Assembly: GCA_944380415.1 (NCBI GenBank)
Contig: CALWHN010000003.1
Span: 1-53,988 of the forward strand
Length of the DNA: 53,988 nucleotides
Direction: 5' to 3'
From: an uncultured Clostridia bacterium
GTDB taxonomy: Bacteria > Bacillota > Clostridia > Christensenellales > UBA1242
In this document: one piece after another, positions 13,998 to 22,624 of the stretch
Layout of the letters: each line of letters opens with the position of its first letter
How positions within the stretch are numbered: position 1 is the stretch's first letter
Program-made: the position numbers and the translations under genes
Notes under the pieces: generated by a model
Database searches by the model: none
The model's input: the letters and a program-made list of their open reading frames with translations, nothing else
What the model was told of the DNA's origin: nothing

Positions 13998-14054
13998 AGA
14001 CTTTCAATGCTCCTTTTAATCTACTTTAGTTTGGCTATCCGTTCGAAAAATATT

Positions 14055-14672
14055 CTATAAAACCAAAATTATTTTGCTTGAGAAAAAGTATAGAAGCAAG
14101 GTTTCAATTCCGTTTAAAATTACAAGTGCAATGAATGTAATTAAAAATTTATCCCAAATTTTACATGTTGAGCCATATCTTCGCTTTAACACTGCCCTTT
14201 TGCAACTAAACGAGCAGAATAGACAAATTATAAGTAAACTTATTACTTGGCAAGGGAAAATTATTAGAAGGCATGTTACAAATCCGCCAAGGCCGTTTAC
14301 AATTATTATTAACGAGCAGTTTAAAGTTAACAAATACGCGCGGTATGTAACTAAAATAAAATTAACTGGAATTAGAAAAATTGAAAAGGAACAAATTAAA
14401 GTTAAAACAACAATAACACTTGTTGAAAGCAGCCTTGAAAAGAAAAGGTCGCCCGTTCCAAGTTCTCCTGAAAGATATTGAGAGAGAGAAAAATCGTTGA
14501 AATTGATGAGCGAGGCTCCGTTTGAATATCTTATTGCAGTAAAAATTCCAGTTAGAAGACCAATTAAACAAAAGATAATAAGAAACAAGGTTGTCTTCTT
14601 GTTTTCTTTAAAAGTGTCGAAAAGCTTGTATTTAAGCCCGCCAAATCTCCGCGAAAAGCTTGGATTTTTCAT
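14055..14672 (-). CDS. SpoIIM-like membrane protein
   Basis: 205 aa with a basic cytoplasmic N-terminus and about five hydrophobic segments (about 30-47, 82-104, 108-128, 130-155, 175-203). Length, topology and the motif pattern (extracytoplasmic Phe-rich loop, then LIPVNFILVTYRAYLLTLN and a Gly-rich helix, then a Pro in IIFPCQVISLL) match SpoIIM. SpoIIM works with SpoIIP and SpoIID in the peptidoglycan-degrading engulfment machine. Context with spoIVB and dacF agrees. Overall identity to known SpoIIM is weak by eye, so this stays tentative. A TATATT box ends 5 nt before the ATG and no Shine-Dalgarno is visible. Confidence 0.5.
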   Translation of the reverse strand: MKNPSFSRRFGGLKYKLFDTFKENKKTTLFLIIFCLIGLLTGIFTAIRYSNGASLINFNDFSLSQYLSGELGTGDLFFSRLLSTSVIVVLTLICSFSIFLIPVNFILVTYRAYLLTLNCSLIIIVNGLGGFVTCLLIIFPCQVISLLIICLFCSFSCKRAVLKRRYGSTCKIWDKFLITFIALVILNGIETLLLYFFSSKIILVL

Positions 14673-14711
14673 GGTTTAATATATTCACTTTTTCGACATA
14701 AAATTACAAAA

Positions 14712-15938
14712 TTATGCAGCAAGCATCCAATCTATATAAACTCCATATCCTTTTGTTGGGTCGGAAACAAAGACATGGGTAACTGCGCCAACAACTTTTC
14801 CGTTTTGCATGATTGGGCTTCCGCTCATTCCCTGAATAATTCCTCCAGTTAAGTTTAAAAGCCGTTTGTCTGTAACTCTAAAAACAAAGCTTTTGTCGCT
14901 TGAAGAAGGCTGATAGTTTGCCTTTATTATTTCAATTTCATATTCTTCACTAACGCCGCTTATCGAGCTTATCAATGTTGCCTTTCCTGGCTTCATCGTT
15001 AGGCGGCTTGCAACTTCTGCCGTCTTGTTTAAATCTATAATTTTTGATTTGTCTGTTATATTTCCAAAAACGCCAAATTCCGTATTCTTTTCAATTGTTC
15101 CCTTTTGGCTTTTCCCTTGCATAAAAACGCCTTTAATTTCTCCTGGGCTTCCCTTCTCGCCCTTCTCTAAACCAACGACGTTGCACGGGTAAACCTTTCC
15201 GCTTTTTGCTGGAACAAATGCCCCTGTTTCATAGTCTGTTATTGGATGGCCAAGAGCGCCAAAATCAAGCGTATCGGCCTCAACATAGGTCAAAGTTCCA
15301 ACCCCAGCGGCGTCGTTTTTAACCCACAGGCCAAGTTTATATTCTCCGTCCTCCTTGTCCAGAACCGGTTTAAGCGAAAGATCAAGCATTTCCTTGTTTC
15401 TTAAAACACACAATTTTAACTCTTTTCCATCAAAAGAATCGGAATTTAAAATCTCTTCAAGATCTTCAATTGTCGAAACCTTTTTGTCATTGATTGAAAG
15501 AATAATATCACCGCGCTTCAATTTTGAATTTTGAAGCGTGTCAACTGCGCCATTTTCTGTTAGAACACTGTTGTTTCCAAGAACTATTAAACCATCTACA
15601 TCAATAGAAAGCCCAATAGGACAGCCTCCAAGATAAACCTCTTGTTCGTCTATTAAATTTGCTTCAACAGTTTTAATTGGAATTAGGCCAAAAAGCCTAA
15701 AAACAAGCGTTTTAATGCTAAACTTTTCGCCTCCAACATTAACTGTTTTTTCTTCAATGTTGGCCGAAATGTTGCTTCCAAAAATGTTGTCCTCATTAAT
15801 CTTTTCAACGTCTGAATATGTAATTGGAAGCGACTGGGGAAGATTGTAAATATTTAAAAGTTCACTGTTCAAAAAAAGAAGCAAAAGCGAAAGTCCAATA
15901 ACACCTAGAAAAACCGCTAAACTAATTTTTTTCTTCAT
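14712..15938 (-). CDS. spoIVB: SpoIVB serine peptidase
   Basis: 408 aa. Forespore-secreted peptidase that signals across the intermembrane space to activate pro-sigma-K processing through SpoIVFA/SpoIVFB. An N-terminal signal anchor (about 5-23) is followed by a PDZ domain (about 115-190, with LKRGDIILSINDKKV). The S55 peptidase domain has H231 in GALGHPITD and the catalytic serine in GMSGSP (S374). It ends with YGVYIDWMLAA. The ribosome-binding site GAGGG precedes the ATG. The recN-spoIVB order is conserved in Bacilli and Clostridia. The pro-sequence of SigK in this window fits this pathway. Confidence 0.95.
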   Translation of the reverse strand: MKKKISLAVFLGVIGLSLLLLFLNSELLNIYNLPQSLPITYSDVEKINEDNIFGSNISANIEEKTVNVGGEKFSIKTLVFRLFGLIPIKTVEANLIDEQEVYLGGCPIGLSIDVDGLIVLGNNSVLTENGAVDTLQNSKLKRGDIILSINDKKVSTIEDLEEILNSDSFDGKELKLCVLRNKEMLDLSLKPVLDKEDGEYKLGLWVKNDAAGVGTLTYVEADTLDFGALGHPITDYETGAFVPAKSGKVYPCNVVGLEKGEKGSPGEIKGVFMQGKSQKGTIEKNTEFGVFGNITDKSKIIDLNKTAEVASRLTMKPGKATLISSISGVSEEYEIEIIKANYQPSSSDKSFVFRVTDKRLLNLTGGIIQGMSGSPIMQNGKVVGAVTHVFVSDPTKGYGVYIDWMLAA

Positions 15939-15987
15939 CTCAATCCCTCGTCAAAACTTTTTTTAGTTTGCGCGGAATTGATTTGGT

Positions 15988-17682
15988 TTATTCTATTGTG
16001 GCTTTAAACTTGCTGTTTGACTCCAAAAGTTCTTGGGTTAGCTCAAGCTTTTTATCGTCATAACTTCCATAAGTTAATTTTGCAATTTCTTGGCAAATTT
16101 GTTCGCTTGAAAGCTGCTTAGCTTCCGTTTCCGTTCTTCCATCTTTTTCAGATTTTGAAACCAAAAAGAAACTGTCGCCCATTGCGGCAACTTGTGGAAG
16201 GTGTGTTATGCAAAGAAGCTGGAAGCTTTTTGAAAGCTTTGCAATTTTTTTTGCAACGGCGTTTGCAATTTTTCCGCTAATTCCAGAATCAACTTCATCT
16301 AAAATCAGGGTTTGGCTGCTGTTTTGGCTTGCTATTATATTTTTAAAAACAAGCATGAACCGGCTTAGCTCTCCTCCGGAAATTGTTCTTGCAAGCGGTT
16401 TTAATTGTTCTCCAAAGTTTGCACTAAACAAAAATTCAACGTCTTCAAGACAATTTATCGAATAGGAAGAAACATCAAAAATTGAATCATAAAGCTTTAT
16501 GAAATTTACCTTAAATTTTGCCTTTTCAATTCCAAGTTCTCCAAGGCCATTTTCAATTTTTTCTTCAAGTTCGGTTGCACACTTTCGGCGATATTGCCCA
16601 AGCTCCAGAAGCTTTTTCTCCGCCTGAATTAAAAGGTTTTGTTTTTCTTCCTCTTTTTCTTTTAAAATTTCCTCTGCGTTTTCAAGTTTTATAAGCTCCT
16701 CGCTTGCACTTTGAAGATAGGCAAGAACATCTTCAATTGTTGAGCCATATTTTCTCTTTAAATTGTCCAACATGTCTTTTCTTTCAATTAGCTTGTCAAT
16801 TGAATTTTCGTCTAAAACATAGTCCTCTGAAAGCGAAAAAAGCCCGTCTGATGCGCCCTCTAAATTGGCCAAGCCCTCTTCAAGCGATGTTAAAATTTCT
16901 GAAACTTTTTCGTCATATTTTTCAACTGATTTGAGGCTTGAAATTGCGCCTCTTAAAAGCGAAAGGCTTCCATTTTCGCTGTTTAAATATTCTTCCGAAC
17001 TTGCAATGGCCTCAGAAATTTTTTCAAAATTTGAAAGCTTTAAAAGCCTTTCATTAAGCAATGTGTCTTCGCCTGCTTTAAGATCGGCCTTTTCAATTTC
17101 ATCAATTTGATATTTTAAAAGGTCAATTTGCCTTTCTCTGTTTGCCTCGCTTCCTCCAAGCGCTTGGATTTCTTTGGTAACATTGTTTAAACGCTGAATT
17201 AACTCCTCTGCCTCATGAAACAGGGGTTGATTTGGCTTATATGAGTCCAACAAAGAAAGATGATTTTTTTGCTTTAAAAGCGAAACTCCTTCGTTTTGGC
17301 CATAGGAATCAACAAGTGCTTCTCCAAGTTGTTTTAGCATTGAAAGAGGCGCAATTTCGCCGTTTATTTTAACATCTCCCTTTCCGCTTGTTGAATATGT
17401 TCTTGAAATAAAAATTTCTTCGCCGCAAGGAATGTCATAGCTTGAAAGGATTTTGCAGGCAGCGCTGCTTGGAGAAGAAAAAATTGCCGAAACTTTCATG
17501 CTTTCTTCTCCTGCGCGAATAAGAGTTTTATCCGCCTTTTCTCCAAGCACAAAATTTAATGCATCAAAAATAATGCTCTTACCTGCGCCAGTTTCGCCAA
17601 GAACAACGTTAAAGCCGCTTGAAAAATTAATTTCAAGCGATTTGATAAGTGCAACATTGTTTATCTTTAGTTTTTCTAACAT
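15988..17682 (-). CDS. recN: DNA repair protein RecN
   Basis: 564 aa SMC-like ATPase acting early in double-strand break repair. Walker A is at residues 29-36 (GETGAGKS), a long coiled-coil middle follows (about 150-370, Glu/Lys/Leu-rich), and the C-terminal ABC signature and Walker B read ISGGELSRFM and LILDEVDSGISG. Length is normal. It starts 6 nt from the end of the Mur ligase gene, so the order is Mur ligase-recN-spoIVB in one direction. In relatives recN follows argR; here they are 9 kb apart and on opposite strands. Confidence 0.96.
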   Translation of the reverse strand: MLEKLKINNVALIKSLEINFSSGFNVVLGETGAGKSIIFDALNFVLGEKADKTLIRAGEESMKVSAIFSSPSSAACKILSSYDIPCGEEIFISRTYSTSGKGDVKINGEIAPLSMLKQLGEALVDSYGQNEGVSLLKQKNHLSLLDSYKPNQPLFHEAEELIQRLNNVTKEIQALGGSEANRERQIDLLKYQIDEIEKADLKAGEDTLLNERLLKLSNFEKISEAIASSEEYLNSENGSLSLLRGAISSLKSVEKYDEKVSEILTSLEEGLANLEGASDGLFSLSEDYVLDENSIDKLIERKDMLDNLKRKYGSTIEDVLAYLQSASEELIKLENAEEILKEKEEEKQNLLIQAEKKLLELGQYRRKCATELEEKIENGLGELGIEKAKFKVNFIKLYDSIFDVSSYSINCLEDVEFLFSANFGEQLKPLARTISGGELSRFMLVFKNIIASQNSSQTLILDEVDSGISGKIANAVAKKIAKLSKSFQLLCITHLPQVAAMGDSFFLVSKSEKDGRTETEAKQLSSEQICQEIAKLTYGSYDDKKLELTQELLESNSKFKATIE

Positions 17683-17688
17683 ATTTTC

Positions 17689-19326
17689 CTATCTATAATT
17701 GTCTGGAAGGTCATTTTCAAAAAGAATGACATCGCCCTCCTTTGCAATTTCTTTAAGTTTAATTCTAGCTTCAATCAACGATGCTGCAAAAAGAATGTTT
17801 TCGCTATTGAAGTTTTCGCCAAGAAGCCCCTCGTTAATTGCGTCCATATTGGTTTTATTAACTATAATAACAATATCTGCAACTGAGGCCATTTTCCTTC
17901 CAAAATTGACATTTTCTTCCCTTTCCTTTTGGCCAAGCTCAACAAGCCCTGGGGTTACAATTATTTTTCTTCCACCTTTAAAAAGCTTTAAAACTTCAAG
18001 CGCGCGCTCAGAGCCCTCAACGTTTGAATTATAGGCGTCGTCAATTATAACAAGGCCATTTTCTCTTTTAACTTCAAGCCTGTGATTAATTGGAACAAGC
18101 TTTGAAATTCCAATTTTAATCTGTTCCATGCTCAGGCCAAGATTGTATGCAAGCGCAGCACAAACCAAAATGTTTTCAAGGTTATGTCTGCCAATCAATT
18201 TTGTTTTACACTGAACTTCGTTTTCTTCAATTACCAAAACAAAGGAAATTCCGCTGCTTGAAACTTTGACATCCTTAGCATGGGCAAAGGCCTTTGGATT
18301 GGAAACTCCCGTTATATATTTTCTAATTTCACATTGCTCATAAAGTTTAACGCAACCTTCATTGTCGCCGTTGAATATTGCAATTCCGTCTTCTGGAAGA
18401 GCTTTGATAAGCTCATTTTTTGTTTTTGCAATGTTTTCAAGGCTTCCAAATGTTGCAAGGTGTTGGCTTCCAACTGAAGTTAGAATTCCATATTGAGGTT
18501 TGACTATGTCGCAAAGATATTTTATGTCTCCAACTTGTTTTGCGCCCATTTCTGTTATCAAAACATCGTGATTTGGTTTTAGATAATCCAAAACAACTCG
18601 CGTAATTCCCATTGGCGTGTTGAAGCTGTGTGGCGTTATGCAAACGCTGTAATTTTCTGAAAGGATTGTGTTTAAAATATACTTTGTGCTTGTTTTGCCA
18701 TAGCTTCCTGTAATTCCAATTTTAATTAAATTTGGAAATTTCTTTAGTTTTCTTTTGGTTTTGCTAATATAGCGTTTGCAATTCAAATTTTCAAATGGAA
18801 CTAAAATTCCGTGGGCAATTGGAACTGTTAGCGGAAGCAAAAGCGGAGTTAGTGAGATGCTTGCAAATCTAACATATGGAATGAACTCCGTTGTAAAGTA
18901 AATTATAACAAAAGTCAGTCCTGCCATCAAAAGTCCGTGAACGATGCAAAGCCTTGTCATTCTATATGTTTGAACAAGCGGCGTCTTTTGAGGTACTTGG
19001 TACATGTTGACGATGAAAACAATTGTAAAGTAGAAATAGAAAATTAACCCTAAATAAGAAAAGTAACTGTCTCGGCTAATATAGGAGTCGAACAAAGCAA
19101 CGGTTACAAGCATGCATGCCAAGCTCATAAAGGAAAGAAGCGCAATTCTACCAATGTATTTAGCGTGGGTGTCCTTAAGCCAAACTTTGTAGCCCTGAAT
19201 TTTATATCCAGAAAGCTGAAGAACATGCAAAAATTTATATCCGCAAAAACAAAGCATAACGCCGTTGACAACCGAGAGCGCAATTGCAATGTATAAATTT
19301 GGGTTTGATGCATCAAAAAAAGCCAT
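17689..19326 (-). CDS. Mur ligase (MurF-like) with N-terminal membrane domain
   Basis: 545 aa. The C-terminal ~345 residues are a Mur ligase: P-loop GITGSYGKTSTK (about 204-215), then MGAKQVGDIKYLCDIVKP, GSQHLATFGSLENIAKTK, and the central HRLEVKRENGLVIIDDAYNSN with the MurF-type NSN. It therefore probably adds D-Ala-D-Ala to UDP-MurNAc-tripeptide. Unlike normal MurF, the N-terminal uridine-binding domain is replaced by about 180 residues with five hydrophobic segments (about 10-32, 60-80, 90-110, 128-147, 155-175). The enzyme would be fixed at the inner membrane face. AAAGGGA precedes the ATG. A separate soluble MurF elsewhere would argue for a different substrate. Confidence 0.8.
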   Translation of the reverse strand: MAFFDASNPNLYIAIALSVVNGVMLCFCGYKFLHVLQLSGYKIQGYKVWLKDTHAKYIGRIALLSFMSLACMLVTVALFDSYISRDSYFSYLGLIFYFYFTIVFIVNMYQVPQKTPLVQTYRMTRLCIVHGLLMAGLTFVIIYFTTEFIPYVRFASISLTPLLLPLTVPIAHGILVPFENLNCKRYISKTKRKLKKFPNLIKIGITGSYGKTSTKYILNTILSENYSVCITPHSFNTPMGITRVVLDYLKPNHDVLITEMGAKQVGDIKYLCDIVKPQYGILTSVGSQHLATFGSLENIAKTKNELIKALPEDGIAIFNGDNEGCVKLYEQCEIRKYITGVSNPKAFAHAKDVKVSSSGISFVLVIEENEVQCKTKLIGRHNLENILVCAALAYNLGLSMEQIKIGISKLVPINHRLEVKRENGLVIIDDAYNSNVEGSERALEVLKLFKGGRKIIVTPGLVELGQKEREENVNFGRKMASVADIVIIVNKTNMDAINEGLLGENFNSENILFAASLIEARIKLKEIAKEGDVILFENDLPDNYR

Positions 19327-19393
19327 ACTATCCCTTTTATATGAAAATAATCAAGTTTTAGTATACTACTAAATGAAAATTTTTAAAAGCAAA

Positions 19394-20143
19394 TTAAACA
19401 TCTTCGCCCAGAAGAAAGTTTAAAATTGCAAGGTTGGTTTCACGCGGCTTTTTTAAGTAAACAAAATGGTCGCCACCTTCTATTACAACAAGGGTGCTGT
19501 TTGGAATTAGTTTTCGAAGTTTTTTTGCCATGTATAGCGGCGTTTCGGTGTCCAAATTTCCTGAAACAATCAATGTTTTAGCCTCAATATGCTTACAAAT
19601 TTTTGACAGAACTTCACCAATTATGTTGTTAAAAGTTTGTTTCATAACTGGAGAAAGAATTTTGTAATCCGGAGAGCCAAAATTTCCAGCTTTTTTGCTG
19701 CCAATTTTTTTGTAAAACTTATATAAAAGAACTTTCCCCTTTGTTTTAAAAGAAAACCTTGGCTTTAACCCCGCTGAAGAAATCAAAATAAGGAAATCCG
19801 CTAAATCCGCCAACTTAATTGCAACCCTTCCTCCAAAAGAATGGCCAAAAAGAACAATTCGCTTAATGGTTATCCCATTATCTTTTAAGATTTTTTTTGC
19901 AATTGAAATAATCTCACTTGTCAAATTACAATAATCGTCTAGGCTCCAGGGAGAAGAAGGCTCGCTGTCGCTCTTCCCAAATGGCGGAAAATCAATTAGA
20001 AGAATTGATTTACCTTTAAATTGACTTGAAAGCGGCTTCATTAAGTTAAGATTTGAACCCCAACCATGAAGGAAAACAAAAAGACCTTCTCCAGAAATTT
20101 CAAGCTCATAATTTATTCTAACATTTTTGTATAAATGTTCCAT
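19394..20143 (-). CDS. Alpha/beta hydrolase
   Basis: 249 aa from the ATG at 20143. Classic fold signatures are FVFLHGWGSN (oxyanion region, about 22-31), nucleophile elbow FGHSFGGR, the acid loop SGNLDTETPL and the histidine in EGGDHFVYL near the C-terminus, giving a complete Ser-Asp-His triad. The lid (about 130-185) is lysine-rich. No signal peptide is seen, so it is a cytoplasmic esterase or lyase-like enzyme of unknown substrate. The longer frame starting in the upstream terminator is not credible. No clear Shine-Dalgarno is present. It follows recA but is separated from it by a terminator. Confidence 0.8.
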   Translation of the reverse strand: MEHLYKNVRINYELEISGEGLFVFLHGWGSNLNLMKPLSSQFKGKSILLIDFPPFGKSDSEPSSPWSLDDYCNLTSEIISIAKKILKDNGITIKRIVLFGHSFGGRVAIKLADLADFLILISSAGLKPRFSFKTKGKVLLYKFYKKIGSKKAGNFGSPDYKILSPVMKQTFNNIIGEVLSKICKHIEAKTLIVSGNLDTETPLYMAKKLRKLIPNSTLVVIEGGDHFVYLKKPRETNLAILNFLLGEDV

Positions 20144-20156
20144 GTAAATTGCTATG

Positions 20157-20182
20157 AAAAAAAGCACAATAATGTGCTTTTA
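20157..20182 (-). terminator. recA terminator
   Basis: AAAGCACA-ataa-TGTGCTTT stem followed on the minus strand by seven T. Confidence 0.8.
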
Positions 20183-20192
20183 GTACTATGCA

Positions 20193-20225
20193 ACTCAATA
20201 TATTGTGTAGTATGCTTGCATACTA
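20193..20225. repeat. NrdR-like palindrome plus inverted repeat at recA 3' end
   Basis: ACTCAATATATTGTGT (20193-20208) matches the NrdR-box consensus at 15 of 16 positions and abuts TAGTATGC-tt-GCATACTA (20208-20225), which overlaps the recA stop codon. A related block occurs near 8086-8130. Confidence 0.45.
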
Positions 20226-21230
20226 TTCCATATTTAAGGCCTTTCTAACCTTTCCTTCAATTTCATCAAGGAGGGCTTTATCCGCAGCGAGATATGCTTT
20301 TGCGCTCTCTCTTCCCTGGCCAATTTTGTTGCCCTCATAGGAATACCAAGCGCCTGTTTTTTGAACAATGTCCTTTTCAACTGCAAGGTCTAAAACGTTT
20401 CCTTCTCTTGAAATTCCCTTTCCAAAGACAATTTCAAAATCTGCTGTTTTAAATGGTGGAGCAAGTTTGTTCTTAACTACCTTAACCCTTGTTTTAGACG
20501 CAATAACTTGATTTGAAGAATCTTTAATTGATTCAATCTTTCTAACATCAAGGCGAAGACTTGCATAGAATTTAAGAGCTTTTCCACCTGTTGTTGTTTC
20601 CGGCGTCCCGCCAAACCCCATTGTGTTAAGCTTTTCTCTAAGCTGATTGATAAAGATTATGCAAGTGTTGCTTTTGCTTGTTATAGCCGTGATTTTCCTA
20701 AGCGCCTGGCTCATTAGCCTTGCTTGAAGCCCCATGTGTGAATCGCCCATATCTCCGTTTATTTCAGCCTTTGGAGTTAAAGCTGCAACGGAGTCAATTA
20801 CAATTATGTCAACCGCGCCGCTCTTAACAAGCGCCTCACAAATTTCAAGCGCTTGCTCGCCGTTGTCCGGTTGGGAAACATAAAGTTCTGATATGTTGAC
20901 GCCAAGTTTTTCTGCATATGTTGGGTCAAGCGCATGCTCTGCATCAATGAAGGCAGCAGTTCCGCCAGCCTTTTGACATTCCGCCAAAATGTGAAGAGAA
21001 ACTGTTGTCTTTCCAGAAGATTCTGGGCCATAGATTTCTATAATTCTTCCCTTTGGAACGCCTCCAATTCCAAGCGCATAGTCCAAAGACAGACAGCCCG
21101 TAGGAATTACGTCAACCTTTTGAATTGGCGCGTCGCCAAGTTTCATAATTGCACCTTTTCCAAATTGTTTTTCAATTTGGCTGATTGCAAGATCTAAATT
21201 GCTTGATTTATCTGTTGTTTTTTCTGCCAT
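20223..21230 (-). CDS. recA: Recombinase RecA
   Basis: 335 aa, normal length. ATP-dependent strand exchange and LexA co-protease. Walker A GPESSGKT, Walker B region [12 protein letters not shown], loop L2 region [24 protein letters not shown], and C-terminal acidic/helical tail. AAAGGAG precedes the ATG. It ends the tight ftsK-rimO-pgsA-cinA-recA gene run. No LexA box (GAAC-N4-GTTC) is visible in the 23-bp gap to cinA, so any damage induction must act further upstream. Confidence 0.98.
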   Translation of the reverse strand: MAEKTTDKSSNLDLAISQIEKQFGKGAIMKLGDAPIQKVDVIPTGCLSLDYALGIGGVPKGRIIEIYGPESSGKTTVSLHILAECQKAGGTAAFIDAEHALDPTYAEKLGVNISELYVSQPDNGEQALEICEALVKSGAVDIIVIDSVAALTPKAEINGDMGDSHMGLQARLMSQALRKITAITSKSNTCIIFINQLREKLNTMGFGGTPETTTGGKALKFYASLRLDVRKIESIKDSSNQVIASKTRVKVVKNKLAPPFKTADFEIVFGKGISREGNVLDLAVEKDIVQKTGAWYSYEGNKIGQGRESAKAYLAADKALLDEIEGKVRKALNME

Positions 21231-21253
21231 AAATTTCTCCTTTAACTCCTTTA

Positions 21254-21973
21254 TTATAACTCATTTTCTTCCAAATAGAAATCGTTTTTACGCAATTTTT
21301 TAACAAGATAGAACAAGGCCGCTTGCGCTGCTGTTTCAATTACCTCTTCTCTTGTTCCAACAAACTTATTTTTAAAAACATCAATTCTGTTCTTGTTTCC
21401 AATTGCAATAAAAACAAGGCCGGCATCTTCGCTTTGGTTTACAGAGGAGGCAAATCCAGTTGTTGCAATTGCAATGTCTGCTCCGCTTGTTTCTAAAAGG
21501 CCCTTTGCCATGTCATATGTTGTTTGAACGCTAACACTTGTATGCTTATCAAGCGTTTCCTTTGAAACGCCAAGACGGTTTTCTTTTGCCTGGTTGGAAT
21601 AGGTAACCACGCCCTCCAAAACAACCTCGCTTGCGCCAAGATTTTTCTTTATAAGGCTGCTTACAATTTGGCCGCCGGTTATGCTCTCTGCCGTTGCCAA
21701 GGTTAATTTATTAATTTTTAAAAGCTCGAAGGCAACTTGTTCTAAAGCAATGTCGCTCTCTGCATAGATATATGGATTTAACTTCTCAAAAATCTCTCTT
21801 GTAAATTCATAAAAATAGACATTGTTTTCTCCCGCCTTAAGAGAAACGTCAACTAAAAGCCCATTTCCACTGAACTCAACAAGTGTTCCATGGCTGTCTG
21901 CAATAAGTGAGGATAAAAGCGACATTGCGTCGCTTTTCGAAATTCCAAAACATTTAAAGATGTTACTTTTCAA
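21254..21973 (-). CDS. cinA: CinA-family protein (nicotinamide-nucleotide amidohydrolase domain)
   Basis: 239 aa. The C-terminal ~155 residues are the CinA/PncC domain that deamidates [17 protein letters not shown], then [39 protein letters not shown] and [10 protein letters not shown]. The N-terminal ~80 residues are a short unrelated piece; the usual COG1058 ADP-ribose pyrophosphatase half (about 250 aa) is missing, so this is a truncated CinA form. It overlaps the end of pgsA by 11 bp and precedes recA by 23 bp, the standard competence/repair arrangement of Firmicutes. Confidence 0.85.
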   Translation of the reverse strand: MKSNIFKCFGISKSDAMSLLSSLIADSHGTLVEFSGNGLLVDVSLKAGENNVYFYEFTREIFEKLNPYIYAESDIALEQVAFELLKINKLTLATAESITGGQIVSSLIKKNLGASEVVLEGVVTYSNQAKENRLGVSKETLDKHTSVSVQTTYDMAKGLLETSGADIAIATTGFASSVNQSEDAGLVFIAIGNKNRIDVFKNKFVGTREEVIETAAQAALFYLVKKLRKNDFYLEENEL

Positions 21974-22580
21974 TTTCTTCCTTTCCTTTCTTGGATTTTC
22001 CGCTTACAACTTCCCAGTTTTTAACAAGATAATTTATTCCTGAGAGAATTGTTAGAAGTGTTGCAAGGCCAAGCAATACCCAGTTTATTATTTCAAAAAC
22101 AAATAACCCTGTTCCAGTTACAACTCCGCTTGTGTAGAAATATGAAAGAAGGAAAAGCGCAGGAATTGAAATGTCTTGAACAATTGCTTTAATTTTTCCA
22201 AACCAATCGGCGGCCATAACAAAGTTCTTTGTTGCGGCAACTTGCCTAAAGGCGCTTATAATAAGCTCTCTCCCAATTATGATTATTCCAGCGATAACGC
22301 CATATGGCGCAGGAACTGTTAAATCACACAAAACTAAAAGCAACGCGGAAGTTACTAAAAGCTTGTCTGCAATTGGGTCCAAAAACTTTCCAAGGTCAGT
22401 AACAAGGTTTCGCCTCCTTGCAATTTGGCCGTCCAACATGTCCGTTAGCGCCGCAACAACAAAAATTACAAGCGCAACAATCTTTCCCCAGCCGTCTGGA
22501 ATAAAACTTGCAAGATAGAAAAAGATCATAAACGGAATTAAAATAATTCTCACAATAGTTATTTTATTTGGCAAATTCAT
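21963..22580 (-). CDS. pgsA: CDP-diacylglycerol--glycerol-3-phosphate 3-phosphatidyltransferase
   Basis: 205 aa from the ATG at 22580, selected because AAGGAG lies 8 nt upstream; the upstream TTG is not needed. Integral membrane enzyme making phosphatidylglycerol phosphate. It carries the CDP-alcohol phosphotransferase motif D-G-x2-A-R-x8-G-x3-D-x3-D, seen as DMLDGQIARRRNL followed by GKFLDPIADKLL. Five to six hydrophobic helices are visible. It is in the ftsK-rimO-pgsA-cinA-recA operon. Confidence 0.95.
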   Translation of the reverse strand: MNLPNKITIVRIILIPFMIFFYLASFIPDGWGKIVALVIFVVAALTDMLDGQIARRRNLVTDLGKFLDPIADKLLVTSALLLVLCDLTVPAPYGVIAGIIIIGRELIISAFRQVAATKNFVMAADWFGKIKAIVQDISIPALFLLSYFYTSGVVTGTGLFVFEIINWVLLGLATLLTILSGINYLVKNWEVVSGKSKKGKEEIEK

Positions 22581-22624
22581 AATCAAATCTCCTTAAAAGT
22601 ATTATACTTTAAACCTTAAAAATT

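Noticed and set aside
20143..20167. Longer start for the alpha/beta hydrolase inside the recA terminator
   Set aside because: It would place the first codons in the terminator loop and add a hydrophobic stub absent from the family.
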